A stretch of 64,000 bases of DNA from an uncultured Treponema sp. (lineage in GTDB: Bacteria > Spirochaetota > Spirochaetia > Treponematales > Treponemataceae): assembly GCA_946186185.1 (NCBI GenBank), contig CAMHMJ010000001.1, positions 1 to 64,000 of the forward strand. Direction: 5' to 3'. Below the pieces are notes generated by a model. It made no database searches. It worked only from the letters and a program-made list of their open reading frames with translations, and was not told the origin of the DNA. Each line of letters starts with the position of its first letter. Within the stretch, counting starts at the first letter, position 1. Shown in pieces: positions 33,500 to 42,684 of the stretch. A program made the translations under genes and the position numbers.

Positions 33500-34060
33500 A
33501 TGACCTCTAAAAAACTCTATTTTTGCAGGCACGGAGAAACAGTCTGGAATGTTGAAAACAAAATCTGCGGTGCAACGGATATCGGCCTTACTCAAAAAGG
33601 CCACGCTCAGGCAGAAGAAACCGGCCGCCTCATAAAGCAAAAGCTTGATAGCGGCGAAATTGCCATCGACCAGATACTTTGTTCGCCTCTTTCCCGGGCC
33701 TACGATACGGCAAAACACATTGCAGAAATGACGGGCCTTCCTCTCCGGGTGGAAGAGCGCCTTAGGGAGCAGAACTTCGGAAAGTACGAGGGCACTCCCC
33801 GTAACGGTGAAGTTTTCAAAATGGACAAGCGGAATTTCGTTCAGTCTTACCAGGGCGGGGAGTCCATGCTCCGGCTCTGCCAGCGAATCTACAACCTTCT
33901 GGACGATCTTTCCAAAGACAGTAAAACCTGTCTTCTTGTGGCTCACAACGGAATTGCCCGGGCGGTGAACTCCTACTTTTTCGACATGACCAACGAGGAT
34001 TACGGCAACTTTGGAATCAAAAATTGCGAGATTCTGGAGTATCGGTTCGGAAAATTTTAA
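33500..34060 (+). CDS. Histidine phosphatase (phosphoglycerate mutase-like)
   Basis: 186 aa. LYFCRHGETVWN is the RHG catalytic motif with the phosphorylated His; LCSPLSRAYDTA and RLREQNFGKYEG follow in family order; LLVAHNGIAR supplies the second His. Probably a general phosphatase of the CobC/PhoE type rather than glycolytic mutase, judged by size. Start at 33500 has GAAGGAAG. Confidence 0.85.
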   Translation: MTSKKLYFCRHGETVWNVENKICGATDIGLTQKGHAQAEETGRLIKQKLDSGEIAIDQILCSPLSRAYDTAKHIAEMTGLPLRVEERLREQNFGKYEGTPRNGEVFKMDKRNFVQSYQGGESMLRLCQRIYNLLDDLSKDSKTCLLVAHNGIARAVNSYFFDMTNEDYGNFGIKNCEILEYRFGKF

Positions 34061-34094
34061 ACTTTTCATAAAATGGCCGCCGTCTGACAGATGA

Positions 34095-34169
34095 TTTTCC
34101 GGAGTCGCAAAAGAAGACTACGAAGGCGTTACGCCGGAAGTGCAGAAGCAGCTTCTGGCGCGATTTTAG
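34095..34169 (+). pseudogene. Possible 3' remnant of a lost gene
   Basis: A short open stretch with no start encodes KEDYEGVTPEVQKQLLARF then a stop, a plausible protein C-terminus in otherwise empty spacer. It may be the tail of a deleted gene. I cannot name the parent. Confidence 0.3.
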
Positions 34170-34205
34170 AACAGATTTCGACAGGTTTAATGCACCCTGT
34201 CACAA

Positions 34206-34246
34206 AACAGGAGCCGAGATGCGGTGCGTTTTCCACAGCTCCTGTT
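34206..34246 (-). terminator. Probable terminator of the ior genes
   Basis: On the minus strand AACAGGAGC pairs with GCTCCTGTT and ends in a short TTTT. It lies 9 bp beyond the iorB stop codon. Confidence 0.5.
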
Positions 34247-34254
34247 AGAAGGCT

Positions 34255-34824
34255 CTATTCCCCTCGTCCCATCATGAATGCTTTTTTGTTCATTTCAAGG
34301 AACTGAGGTTTTACAAGCTTTTCAAGAGCCTTCATCCAGGCATCAACAGGGAAGTCCATGTATTTTGAAAGGCGACCCATCAGAACGATGTTTACAGCCT
34401 TTGCAGTTCCCGCTTTTTCAGCAAGAGTCAGACAGTCCAATGCGTCTACCTTAAGGCCAGCCTTGCTCATTGTTCCCTCTAAGTCAGCCGGGTACTCTGC
34501 CGCCCCTGTAATTACAGGCATCGGGTCGATTTTCTGAGTATTTACAACAATCTGGCCCTCTTTTTTAAGCCATTCCGTATAGCGGGCAGCCTCAAGAAGC
34601 TCGAAGGAAACGATAAAATCTGCCTCGCCCTTATCCACGATAGGTGAGTAAACCTTTTCGCCGTAGCGAACGTAAGTTACAACCGAACCGCCTCTCTGGC
34701 TCATTCCGTGAACCTCGCTAACCTTTACATCAAAGCCCGCATCCAGCAGAACCTGTCCCAAAGTTTTAGACGCAAGCAAAGCACCCTGACCGCCTACGCC
34801 AACAATCATTATATTTTTTACCAT
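34255..34824 (-). CDS. iorB: Indolepyruvate oxidoreductase, beta subunit
   Basis: 189 aa. Partner of IorA in oxidative decarboxylation of arylpyruvates to aryl-CoA with ferredoxin, part of amino-acid fermentation. NIMIVGVGGQGALLAS opens the gamma-type 2-oxoacid oxidoreductase domain, and VSEVHGMSQRGGSV is the family hallmark. The second ATG (34824) is taken because GGAG lies before it; an ATG 12 nt earlier has none. Follows iorA by about 56 bp. Confidence 0.9.
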   Translation of the reverse strand: MVKNIMIVGVGGQGALLASKTLGQVLLDAGFDVKVSEVHGMSQRGGSVVTYVRYGEKVYSPIVDKGEADFIVSFELLEAARYTEWLKKEGQIVVNTQKIDPMPVITGAAEYPADLEGTMSKAGLKVDALDCLTLAEKAGTAKAVNIVLMGRLSKYMDFPVDAWMKALEKLVKPQFLEMNKKAFMMGRGE

Positions 34825-34880
34825 AGAAATCTCCATTTTTAGGAGGGGGAAGTCTCCCCCTGCGCCCGCAACGCCCCGTT

Positions 34881-36707
34881 TTATTTTAGTGCGTCAAATT
34901 TACACATCTGGCTGCAAACCTTACAGCCTACGCACAATGTATTATCAATCTTTGCCTTTCCGCCCTTCATTGCGATGGCAGGGCAGCCGATTTTCATACA
35001 CATTTTGCAGCTCTTGCACTTTGCTTCATCTACAACCAGCGGCGGATTGTGCTTTACTTCCTTCAAAAGTGCGCAAGGGCGGCGGCTGATGATAAGGCTT
35101 GGCTCTTCAACTTCCAGCTCTTCCCTAACCGCATTTTCGCATTCTGCAATATTGTACGGATCTACAACCCGAACCCGGTTAATGCCCATAGCGCGAGCCA
35201 ATGCTTCCAAATCAACGCGGCCCGCCGGGTCTCCGTACAGGTTCTTTCCAGTTGTCGGGTTCTGCTGGTGTCCCGTCATTCCGGTAATTGAGTTATCAAG
35301 AACGATTACAGTTGAGTTCGACTGGTTGTATGCGATGGTTGCAAGACCTGTCATTCCCGAATGCATGAAGGTTGAATCTCCGATTACTGCAACGGTCTTC
35401 TTTTCGTTTTCAGCGCCCCCTGCCTTGTTCCAGCCGTGAAGTCCGCTGAAGGAAGCGCCCATACAGAGTGTTACATCCATGGCGGACAAAGGAGCAACGC
35501 TTCCCAGAGTGTAGCAGCCGATGTCGCCGAATACGGTAAGTTTCAGCTTGTTCAAAGCGTAGAAAAGTCCACGGTGAGGACAGCCTGCGCACATAATCGG
35601 CGGGCGTACCGGAATCTGAACATCAAGTTTAGTTCCGCAAGGTGCTTCTTTTCCAAAGGCTGTCTTTAAAAGATTCTGGCTGAACTCTCCGCAAATCGGG
35701 AACATGTCCTTTCCGTGAATTTCGCAGTTAAGGTTCATTCCGCGAACAAAGCTTTCAATAACCGGGTCCAGCTCTTCCACAATAATAAGTACTTCAAGCT
35801 TCAGGTCAGAAACAAAGGAACGGATCATGTTTTCCGGAAGGGGGTTTACCATTCCCAGTTTAAGGATATTTACGCTGTCGCCCAAAACTTCCTTAACATA
35901 CTGATAGCTTGTAGAAGAAGTGATGATTCCCACTTTTTTGCCTTCAACGCCAGAAACGCCTGCACCGGACAACCCGTTTCCAGACACCCCCGCTCCAGAC
36001 AGGCTTATTTTCAAAGCCCCTGCGTCTCCGGAAGCTTTTTCAATTCTGTTGATTCCGCTTTTTTCAGACCATGCGGCAATGTCCTTCATTCTCTGCTCTA
36101 CAAAAGGATGTCGGCGGATAGCGTTTGCCGGGGCCATTACATATTTCTGAATATTTTTTTCGTAAGCCTTGTGTTTCGCTTCCTTTCGTTCAACTGCCTC
36201 TGTGATGCTCTGACTGTGGGCAACACGGGTACACATCTTGTACAGAACCGGAGTATCGAATTTTTCACTGATTTCAAAGGCCATTTTTGCAAATTCACGG
36301 GCTTCGTCAGCATCCGCCGGTTCAATCATCGGTACCTTTGATGCAATTGCGTGGTGGCGGCTGTCCTGTTCGTTCTGGCTTGAGTGCATTCCCGGGTCGT
36401 CAGCAACGCCGATTACAAGACCTGCGTTCACACCCGTGTAGCTCATGGTGTAGAGCGGGTCAGCGGCAACGTTCAAGCCGACATGCTTCATTCCGCAGAA
36501 GGCTCTTCTTCCCGAAAGACAGGCGCCAAAAGCCGATTCCAGGGCAACCTTCTCATTCGGAGCCCATTCGCAGTAAATTTCCTTAAATTTTGCAGCTTCT
36601 TCCGTAATTTCCGTACTCGGAGTTCCCGGATAGCTTGAGATAAAGTCACAGCCGGCTTCGTAAAGTCCGCGGGCTGCAGCCGCATTTCCTAACATCAGTT
36701 GTTTCAT
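34881..36707 (-). CDS. iorA: Indolepyruvate ferredoxin oxidoreductase, alpha subunit
   Basis: 608 aa. Binds thiamine diphosphate: GDIGCYTLGS and GDSTFMHSG with NSITGMTGHQQNP are the ThDP/Mg loops. The N-terminal DFISSYPGTPSTEI is the pyruvate-ferredoxin-type domain I motif. The C-terminus carries two ferredoxin clusters, CKSCKMCMKIGC and CVGCKVCSQMC. A Gly/Ser/Val insert with internal repeats (LSGAGVSG twice) sits at about residues 235-257, between domains. GAGGA precedes the start. A GC-rich spacer separates it from lgt upstream. Confidence 0.92.
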   Translation of the reverse strand: MKQLMLGNAAAARGLYEAGCDFISSYPGTPSTEITEEAAKFKEIYCEWAPNEKVALESAFGACLSGRRAFCGMKHVGLNVAADPLYTMSYTGVNAGLVIGVADDPGMHSSQNEQDSRHHAIASKVPMIEPADADEAREFAKMAFEISEKFDTPVLYKMCTRVAHSQSITEAVERKEAKHKAYEKNIQKYVMAPANAIRRHPFVEQRMKDIAAWSEKSGINRIEKASGDAGALKISLSGAGVSGNGLSGAGVSGVEGKKVGIITSSTSYQYVKEVLGDSVNILKLGMVNPLPENMIRSFVSDLKLEVLIIVEELDPVIESFVRGMNLNCEIHGKDMFPICGEFSQNLLKTAFGKEAPCGTKLDVQIPVRPPIMCAGCPHRGLFYALNKLKLTVFGDIGCYTLGSVAPLSAMDVTLCMGASFSGLHGWNKAGGAENEKKTVAVIGDSTFMHSGMTGLATIAYNQSNSTVIVLDNSITGMTGHQQNPTTGKNLYGDPAGRVDLEALARAMGINRVRVVDPYNIAECENAVREELEVEEPSLIISRRPCALLKEVKHNPPLVVDEAKCKSCKMCMKIGCPAIAMKGGKAKIDNTLCVGCKVCSQMCKFDALK

Positions 36708-36711
36708 TTTT

Positions 36712-36848
36712 TCCTCATTTTTTGGGTGCCCGGGCGGGCTGCTTCAGGTTCCACTTCGTTCCATTGGCGGCCCCTTTCCCTTCGGTCAAGAGCCCGCCAA
36801 CGGCTTCGCCGCCTTCCGCATCCCTGGCACATTGTTCTCGTGTGTTTA
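36712..36848. other. GC-rich intergenic element between lgt and iorA
   Basis: About 135 bp rich in GGGCGG, CCCGCC and GGCGGC words with self-complementary segments (GGGTGCCCGGGCGGGCT; GCCAACGGCTTCGCCG). Frames in it are low-complexity. Comparable in character to 3649-3830. Confidence 0.45.
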
Positions 36849-37835
36849 TTATTTTTGCTGGCTTTCAGCTTTTTTCTTTGAATAAATATAGGTTCCCGCG
36901 CCGATTCCAACTCCCGCAAGAATCATCAGGAAACACAGAACCTGTCCCGTAGAAAAGTTCAAAAGGGAAGTGTTGGTGTAAATCGGAGCGGCGGAGTCCT
37001 TTGCGATTCTGTAGCCCAGATCTGCATCCGGTTCCCGAAAGTATTCGATAAAGAAGCGGATTACACCGTAGCCTGTAAGATACAGGGAAGTCATCATTCC
37101 ATCCCATTTTTTGTGCTTTCTCATAAAGAACATAAAAAGTCCCAGTACAAGCCCTTCAAAAAAGGACTCGTAAAGCTGGCTTGGGTGCCGCGGCAGGTTT
37201 ATCATTGCCTGAGTGCTTACATCCATTCCGATTTTTTCAGCAAATTCCCTTACCCAGCCGATGGAGCAGGAAAAGCGTTCTGCTCCCGGAAAAACCATTC
37301 CCCATGGCATTGTGGTAATGCGGCCGTAAAGCTCACCGTTCATAAAGTTACCGATTCGTCCAAAGGTGTATCCCAGAGGAATTGCCACCGACATGGCGTC
37401 AATCCATTTGAAAACCGGCTTTTTGTGCTTAAGGGTCCAGAAAAGGACGCCCAAAAATCCGCCGATAACGCCTCCGTGGTAGCTCATGCCTGCAAGTCCC
37501 GTAAATTTTCCCTGCTCATTAAAAGGCCAGAAAATCAGCCATGGCTTTTTTAAGTAAAGTCCGCTGGTGTCGTAAACCAGGGAAGAGAAGATTCGGGCTC
37601 CCAGAAGCAGAAAAATAATTCCGCAGGAGATAAAACTGAAAATATCGTCTTCGGTTGCCTTGTAGCCTTCAGAATCTAAAAGTCCTTCCTTCTGTTCTTT
37701 TTTCAGAATAAAGAAAGCCGTTCCAAAGGCAAAAATGTACATAAGGCCGTACCAGCGCAAAAGTCCTAAAACCGGAACTCCCGGGAAAATCTCGGGATGA
37801 ATCCAGGAAGGAAAGTTCGTAAACAGTAAATTCAT
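36849..37835 (-). CDS. lgt: Prolipoprotein diacylglyceryl transferase
   Basis: 328 aa. Transfers diacylglycerol to the lipobox cysteine of prolipoproteins in the inner membrane. GRIGNFMNGELYGR is the Lgt signature with the essential Arg/Asn, and HPSQLYESFFEG holds the conserved His/Tyr. Several TM segments. It serves the many lipoproteins in this window. GAGGA precedes the start; 20 bp after the MinD-like gene, in one transcript. Confidence 0.93.
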   Translation of the reverse strand: MNLLFTNFPSWIHPEIFPGVPVLGLLRWYGLMYIFAFGTAFFILKKEQKEGLLDSEGYKATEDDIFSFISCGIIFLLLGARIFSSLVYDTSGLYLKKPWLIFWPFNEQGKFTGLAGMSYHGGVIGGFLGVLFWTLKHKKPVFKWIDAMSVAIPLGYTFGRIGNFMNGELYGRITTMPWGMVFPGAERFSCSIGWVREFAEKIGMDVSTQAMINLPRHPSQLYESFFEGLVLGLFMFFMRKHKKWDGMMTSLYLTGYGVIRFFIEYFREPDADLGYRIAKDSAAPIYTNTSLLNFSTGQVLCFLMILAGVGIGAGTYIYSKKKAESQQK

Positions 37836-37854
37836 TTTTTCCTCTTTTTTAACT

Positions 37855-39000
37855 TTAAACCTTAAAGCCCTGCTTAGCGGCTCTTACGATTTTTGATTTC
37901 AAGAGAACATTCTCTTTTCTAAGCTGCGTAAGCTCGTAGGCCTGGGTTTTGATCATTTCAATAAGTTCTCCGTTGGAAAGCTGTCCGCTTCCCACAAGGT
38001 CGTCGATGCCTGAAAGCTTCATGGCGTAATCGTCCTGTGCGTCTTCCTCTGCCTGAAGGAAGGTTGAAGCTCCGTCGGTTCCGTAGGTAAAGTCGTCATC
38101 GAATTCCCGCGGTTCTGCGTTCATTACCTTTTCTGCAATTCTGTAGATTGCCTGGGAAAGAACGCTGTATGGCTTGTAAACGATAACCGGAAGCCGGGAA
38201 GCCAGTGCCTTATCCTGAAGCTGATCCCGGAACATAAGTCCTAAGTATTCAAGGTCAAGACCAAGATACTGGCTGCAGGAGTTCCGGATTCTCTGTGCCC
38301 TGTCGGCATCCTTCGGGTCGTCAATCATGTTCATTACAAGCCGAGGCCTGAACTGCTTCATTCTGGAAAGGAAAAGCTCCGTATTAACCGGGTCTACAAT
38401 CTTAAGGGATTCAATCAGCTTTGGAATGTAGAGGGTTTTCATCTTGTCGGAGTTTTTCTTCAGTTCTTCAAGAAGTGTGTAGCCCGGGGTTCCTTTCTTG
38501 TAGGTTGTGTACATCAGGCGGAAAACCGAGTTTTTGATAAAAAGGTATCCGTCCAGGGTTGCGGTTACAGTCGGGCTTGTAACAAGAATTCCCTGTGGAG
38601 ACTGAAGGAACATATCAAGGATTATCTGGTGAGTTCCGGCTCCCAGGTCCAGGATTAAAAAGTCTGCGTCAATGCTGTGAAAATTACGGACCAGCTTTGC
38701 CTTCTGTGCGGCTTTAAGGGATGTAAGCCCCGGGATCTGAGAATCGCCGGCAATGAAGCTTACATTTTCGTATTCAGTAGGCTCGATTATACTCTGGAAC
38801 GGAGTTTTGTCCGTAAGGTATGTACCGATACTTGAGTTCTTTACGTTGTGGCCAATCTGAAGGTGCAGGTTTGAGGCACCCAGATCCAAATCTGCAAGCA
38901 CGACTTTTTTGCCGGCCTGCCCAAGGGCAATCGCAAGGTTTGCGGAAAGAAGGCTTTTTCCAACTCCGCCTTTTCCGCTTGCTATAGGAACAATCTGCAT
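37855..39000 (-). CDS. MinD/ParA-like ATPase
   Basis: 381 aa. SGKGGVGKSLLSANLA (residues 8-23) is the deviant Walker A of the MinD/FlhG/ParA group, ADLDLGASN the switch I/A' region, and FLILDLGAGTHQ Walker B. The C-terminal 70 residues, ending in a short helical, coiled-coil-like stretch, are an addition to the fold. It could be an FlhG-type flagellar regulator or a positioning ATPase; no flagellar gene is here to decide. TATACT ends 7 nt before the ATG, so the mRNA is probably leaderless. Confidence 0.85.
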   Translation of the reverse strand: MQIVPIASGKGGVGKSLLSANLAIALGQAGKKVVLADLDLGASNLHLQIGHNVKNSSIGTYLTDKTPFQSIIEPTEYENVSFIAGDSQIPGLTSLKAAQKAKLVRNFHSIDADFLILDLGAGTHQIILDMFLQSPQGILVTSPTVTATLDGYLFIKNSVFRLMYTTYKKGTPGYTLLEELKKNSDKMKTLYIPKLIESLKIVDPVNTELFLSRMKQFRPRLVMNMIDDPKDADRAQRIRNSCSQYLGLDLEYLGLMFRDQLQDKALASRLPVIVYKPYSVLSQAIYRIAEKVMNAEPREFDDDFTYGTDGASTFLQAEEDAQDDYAMKLSGIDDLVGSGQLSNGELIEMIKTQAYELTQLRKENVLLKSKIVRAAKQGFKV

Positions 39001-39007
39001 AGTGGAT

Positions 39008-39054
39008 AGTATATCACAAAGTAAGTTGAAAAAAAACCTCTATTCACATAGAAT
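39008..39054. promoter_or_regulatory. Divergent leaderless promoters for MinD-like gene and ctpA
   Basis: Plus: TTGAAA (39026-39031), 17-bp spacer, TAGAAT (39049-39054), 5 nt to ATG 39060. Minus: TATACT (39013-39008), 7 nt to ATG 39000. The two -35 regions overlap within 60 bp. Confidence 0.7.
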
Positions 39055-39059
39055 ATAGT

Positions 39060-40574
39060 ATGCGAAATTCAGAAAATAATGTTTTTGTAAGCATATTAAG
39101 TGTTACCAGAAAAATATGCGGTTTCTTTGTTCTTTCAGTTTTATCTTCACAGTGCTTTTCCCAGTCCTCCGTAAAGGATGATAAGGTTTCCAATTTTCAG
39201 TACTTAAAAAAGTTCAATTCGGTGTTCGATTTTGTTCAGCAGAATTATGTTGACGAGGTTGATCCGAAGGTTTTATATGAGGGAGCAATGAAGGGTCTTA
39301 TGAATTCTTTGAACGACCCTTACACTTCTTATCTGGATTCGGACACAATCCGGGATCTTTCCGACACGACTACCGGAAACTTCGGCGGCGTCGGTCTTAC
39401 AATCACAAAGCCTGCCGAGTCAACTCCTCAGAAGCCGGCCTATGTTGAAGTAAGTTCCCCTGTGGAAGATTCACCGGGAGCAAACGCAGGAATTCTGTCC
39501 GGAGACTATATTGTTGAAATCGACGGAAAGCCTACTGCTTCAATGACCATGCAGCAGGTTCTGGATAATCTTCGCGGTGAAGTGGGAACCCCGGTTACCG
39601 TAAAAATCCTCCGGGGAAAAACCATGACCTTTGAAGTAAACCTTGTCCGCGCACTCATCGAGGTTCCTACGGTAAAGTTCGGCTTTATTGAAGAAACCGG
39701 TTATTTAAGAATAATTCAGTTTACTCCGGATACTCCTGCCCGGGTTCAGGAAGCCCTGGATGCCTTCCGTGAAAAGAACGTCAAAAATATGATAATCGAC
39801 CTTCGGGATGATCCGGGGGGACTTATTACCAGCGTTGTTGAGGTTGCAGACAAGTTTATTGATGAAGGACCAATTGTTACAACAAAGAGCCGCCTTGCCT
39901 TTGAAAACTCAACCTTCTCTGCAAGTCCTGAAAAAACCGTTGTGCGAAACCTTCCGATTGTGGTTCTTATAAACCGCGGTTCTGCCAGTGCTTCAGAAAT
40001 TCTTTCCGGGGCATTGAAGGACAACCACCTTGCATATCTTGTGGGACAGCGTTCTTACGGAAAGGGAAGCGTTCAGCAGATTATTTCCCTTGGGGCTCAG
40101 GAAGAAATCAAGATTACCATGGCCCGCTATTATACTCCCAGTGATACAAATATCGACAAAATCGGAATTCCGCCGGATCTTGAAATTCTTTACCCTGATC
40201 TTACAGAAGAAGAGCAGAAGGCTTATGCCGAGCTGGTAAAGGAAAATACCGTAGAAAACTATGTAGACGAGCATCCGGGAATGACGGAAGCGGATATTGC
40301 TTCATACGCAAAGGAGCTGATGAAAACCTGTGCTATAAACGAGCTTCTTTTGCGACGAATTATCCGCATTAAAGTATGGCGAACCCAGCCGAACCATCTT
40401 TACGATCTGGATTACGATATTCAGCTTAAAGGTGCTCTTGATGTTCTGAACAACAACCCGGATTTCAAAAAGCTCCTGGATTCCACAAAAACCTTAAAAG
40501 AACTCCAGCTTGAAGCCGAGCAGAAGGAAAAAGACGAAAAGACCAAAACAGAATCCGGCTATCTGGACAACTAG
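39060..40574 (+). CDS. ctpA: Carboxy-terminal processing protease (S41)
   Basis: 504 aa. Exported tail-specific protease. Signal or anchor at about 17-34; PDZ domain at about 105-190 (FGGVGLTI opens it, GDYIVEIDGKP follows); the serine-lysine dyad is in GSASASEIL (Ser near 312) and SYGKGSVQ (Lys335). The last 120 residues are a helical extension rich in Lys/Glu. It cleaves C-termini of envelope proteins. The paired S41 lipoproteins at 19875-23761 are much more distant members. Confidence 0.92.
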   Translation: MRNSENNVFVSILSVTRKICGFFVLSVLSSQCFSQSSVKDDKVSNFQYLKKFNSVFDFVQQNYVDEVDPKVLYEGAMKGLMNSLNDPYTSYLDSDTIRDLSDTTTGNFGGVGLTITKPAESTPQKPAYVEVSSPVEDSPGANAGILSGDYIVEIDGKPTASMTMQQVLDNLRGEVGTPVTVKILRGKTMTFEVNLVRALIEVPTVKFGFIEETGYLRIIQFTPDTPARVQEALDAFREKNVKNMIIDLRDDPGGLITSVVEVADKFIDEGPIVTTKSRLAFENSTFSASPEKTVVRNLPIVVLINRGSASASEILSGALKDNHLAYLVGQRSYGKGSVQQIISLGAQEEIKITMARYYTPSDTNIDKIGIPPDLEILYPDLTEEEQKAYAELVKENTVENYVDEHPGMTEADIASYAKELMKTCAINELLLRRIIRIKVWRTQPNHLYDLDYDIQLKGALDVLNNNPDFKKLLDSTKTLKELQLEAEQKEKDEKTKTESGYLDN

Positions 40575-40583
40575 CCAGGGAAT

Positions 40584-40764
40584 CTGATAAGTATATGTCG
40601 AATATCGAGTTTGCTATATTAATTCAAAATTGGCGTAAGCGGGGTTCTTGATTGAAAAACATTCAGCCACCGCGAAGCGGTACTGCCGTTTTTCAAGCAA
40701 GGTTCCCGCTGAGAGCCAATTTTGGAGTTGAATTTATAAAACTCGATATTCGATATGATAAACA
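40584..40764. repeat. Long inverted repeat, AAAATTGGC element (copy A)
   Basis: Arms of about 80 nt, 40584-40668 and 40683-40764, are largely complementary: CGAATATCGAGTTT, then AAAATTGGC, then GCGGGG.TTCTTG.TTGAAAAAC against the reverse. A short GC loop lies between. It would fold to one giant hairpin. Shares its arm words with the elements at 42490 and 43590. Confidence 0.75.
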
Positions 40765-40773
40765 GGAATTATA

Positions 40774-41706
40774 ATGCGTCAGTATGTTTCACATAAGGAG
40801 CCTGACAAGAACGGGCTCCTTCACATTACAGGACAGGATTTTAAGTATCTCAAAAACGTGCTCCGTATTGCTCCGGGGGATATGCTTCCGGTGCGGCTTC
40901 CTGACGGTTCCCTCATAAATTCAACGGTTTCCAAAATAAATAAGGATTCCCGCTTAATCATTCTTCAGATTTGTTCCGAAAATAAAAGCGGGGCAGACAC
41001 GGATTCAAGCCGGGAAATAAACCGGGGCGTTCAGGCCAGTACAATCGAAGGCGAAAATTCCGGCGTGGACTATTATCTTTTTCAGGTGATTGCAAAGCCC
41101 GTTAAGATGGAAATGATAATCCGGCAGGCGGTGGAATGCGGCGTAAAATACATTGTTCCGGTAATCGGGGAATACAGTCAGAAATCTTCGGTTCAGGCAC
41201 TGCAGGGCGGAAAATCAGACCGTTTTGAGCGGATTATTAAGGAAGCCCGGCAGCAGAGCGGTTCTCCCGTTGAAACTGTTGTTAAAGAGCCGGTAACCTT
41301 GCAGGCGGCGCTGGAGTTCTGGAAAGCGGAAACTGCGGACTGTTTTGCAGAGGAAAATAAGCCTTGTGGGGAAGTTGCAGGGGATGAAGCCAGTGCGGAA
41401 AGTTCAGTTTGTGCCGAGCCGGAAAATGTTTCTTTGACAGAAAAAAAGCCCTGTGCGGTAGCCTTCAGCCTGTGGGAGCGCAGTGAGAAATCTGTGCGCA
41501 TGGATAAAATTATCCGGGGTAAAAATATTCAGAAGGCTGCCCTGTGTGTCGGCTGCGAAGGTGGAATAAGCCCTTCAGAAATTGAAGAGCTTTACGAAGG
41601 CGGCTTTTTGCCGGTGCATTTTGAAGGAAACATTTTGAGGTGTGAAACGGCGTCTCTGTACGGAATAGCAGCTCTTCAGACGAATATAAGAAATGAGAAG
41701 GAATAA
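40774..41706 (+). CDS. rsmE: 16S rRNA (uracil-1498-N3)-methyltransferase
   Basis: 310 aa against the usual 240-250. SPOUT methylase: ALCVGCEGGISPSEIE and LRCETASLYGIAALQ form the trefoil-knot SAM site, and QQSGSPVETVVKEP matches the family middle. Two inserts explain the length: a Ser/Arg/Glu stretch at about 70-90 and a Glu/Ala/Cys-rich stretch at about 195-225. AGGAATT lies upstream. Possibly cotranscribed with the glycosyltransferase 3 bp downstream. Confidence 0.88.
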   Translation: MRQYVSHKEPDKNGLLHITGQDFKYLKNVLRIAPGDMLPVRLPDGSLINSTVSKINKDSRLIILQICSENKSGADTDSSREINRGVQASTIEGENSGVDYYLFQVIAKPVKMEMIIRQAVECGVKYIVPVIGEYSQKSSVQALQGGKSDRFERIIKEARQQSGSPVETVVKEPVTLQAALEFWKAETADCFAEENKPCGEVAGDEASAESSVCAEPENVSLTEKKPCAVAFSLWERSEKSVRMDKIIRGKNIQKAALCVGCEGGISPSEIEELYEGGFLPVHFEGNILRCETASLYGIAALQTNIRNEKE

Positions 41707-41709
41707 AAA

Positions 41710-42450
41710 ATGAGTAAGCAGAGAATTACCATTCTTGGCGTGCCGGTGGATATCGTTCAGCCGGAGGATTTGGAGATAGAAGTTCTGGAGCTTCTTTCAA
41801 AGCCGGGAACAAAGCAGATAATTTTTCTTTCTATCTGGGATTTGCTCAAAGCCCGCCGCAAGGGAGATTTCAAAAACTGCGTTGAAAATGCGGGACTCAT
41901 TCTTCCTGTTTCAAAAAGCATCCTGAAGGGGGCCGCTTTCCTTAAAAAAGAGGTTCCTGTGCGCTACAATCCTTTTGACGCCGTAATCCATATTATGAGC
42001 GTTCTGGATTCTCATTTTAAGACAATCTATCTTTTTGGCTCAAGAAGTCAGACTCTTCATATTGCAGAAAAAAATGTCCGTGATACATTCCCTTCCATGA
42101 GAATTGTAGGACGCTATCCGGGATATTATCAGAAATCAATGGAAGAAAATATTATTCAGTCCATTTATAAGGCTTCTCCTTCACTTGTTCTTTTGAGTGA
42201 AGGAATCAAGGATAAAAACTGCTGGCCTTACAAACGCAGAAATCAGTTTTCTTCAAGCATTTTCCTGTACTACCGGGATGCCATGGGTATTTTTTCAAAG
42301 CGCGTAAAGAGAATCAGCGAAGTAACCTTTAACCGGGGACACGAAATCTACCACGAGGTTGTAAGAAATCCGCTGAAAATCTTTTTACTGCTTCCGTACC
42401 TGCGCTACAATTTCCTGCTTTTCTGGTACAGAGTTTTCAAGAAGTCGTAA
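41710..42450 (+). CDS. WecG/TagA/CpsF-family glycosyltransferase
   Basis: 246 aa. Begins with TILGVPVDIVQPEDLE and continues with IIFLSIWDLLKARR and YLFGSRSQTLHIAEKNV, the order seen in WecG/TagA (ManNAc-type) transferases; RIVGRYPGYY is the family's RYPGY/GYF block. Starts 3 bp after rsmE. No polysaccharide cluster surrounds it, so the acceptor is unknown. Basic C-terminus suggests membrane contact. Confidence 0.8.
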   Translation: MSKQRITILGVPVDIVQPEDLEIEVLELLSKPGTKQIIFLSIWDLLKARRKGDFKNCVENAGLILPVSKSILKGAAFLKKEVPVRYNPFDAVIHIMSVLDSHFKTIYLFGSRSQTLHIAEKNVRDTFPSMRIVGRYPGYYQKSMEENIIQSIYKASPSLVLLSEGIKDKNCWPYKRRNQFSSSIFLYYRDAMGIFSKRVKRISEVTFNRGHEIYHEVVRNPLKIFLLLPYLRYNFLLFWYRVFKKS

Positions 42451-42489
42451 GTATTTCAGAACTTCTGTATTATAAATGGATTTACTAAA

Positions 42490-42642
42490 AAAATTGGCTA
42501 ACGGTCGCGTCCTGCGGGTCAAAACCGCGCACTAGTGCGCTAAACGCTGCTTGTGGCAAAGGAACTCATTAAATGCCGCTTGCGCGGCAGCCACAAACAG
42601 AGTTTTTTTGCCCGCATTTCGCTACCCTTCCGCCAATTTTTT
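42490..42642. repeat. AAAATTGGC element (copy B)
   Basis: Ends AAAATTGGC (42490) and GCCAATTTT (42642). The interior (GCGGGTCAAAACCGCGC, then CTGCTTGTGGCAAAGGAACT, then CGCGGCAGCCACAA, then TGCCCGCATTTCGCTACCC) matches copy C at about 90% by eye. Confidence 0.8.
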
Positions 42643-42684
42643 TATTGATGCAACTATAATGCAGAAGCTCCGGAAAGCAGACTG

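Noticed and set aside
34881..36707. Plus-strand frames opposite iorA
   Set aside because: They shadow a long, well-supported gene and have no promoter or ribosome sites.
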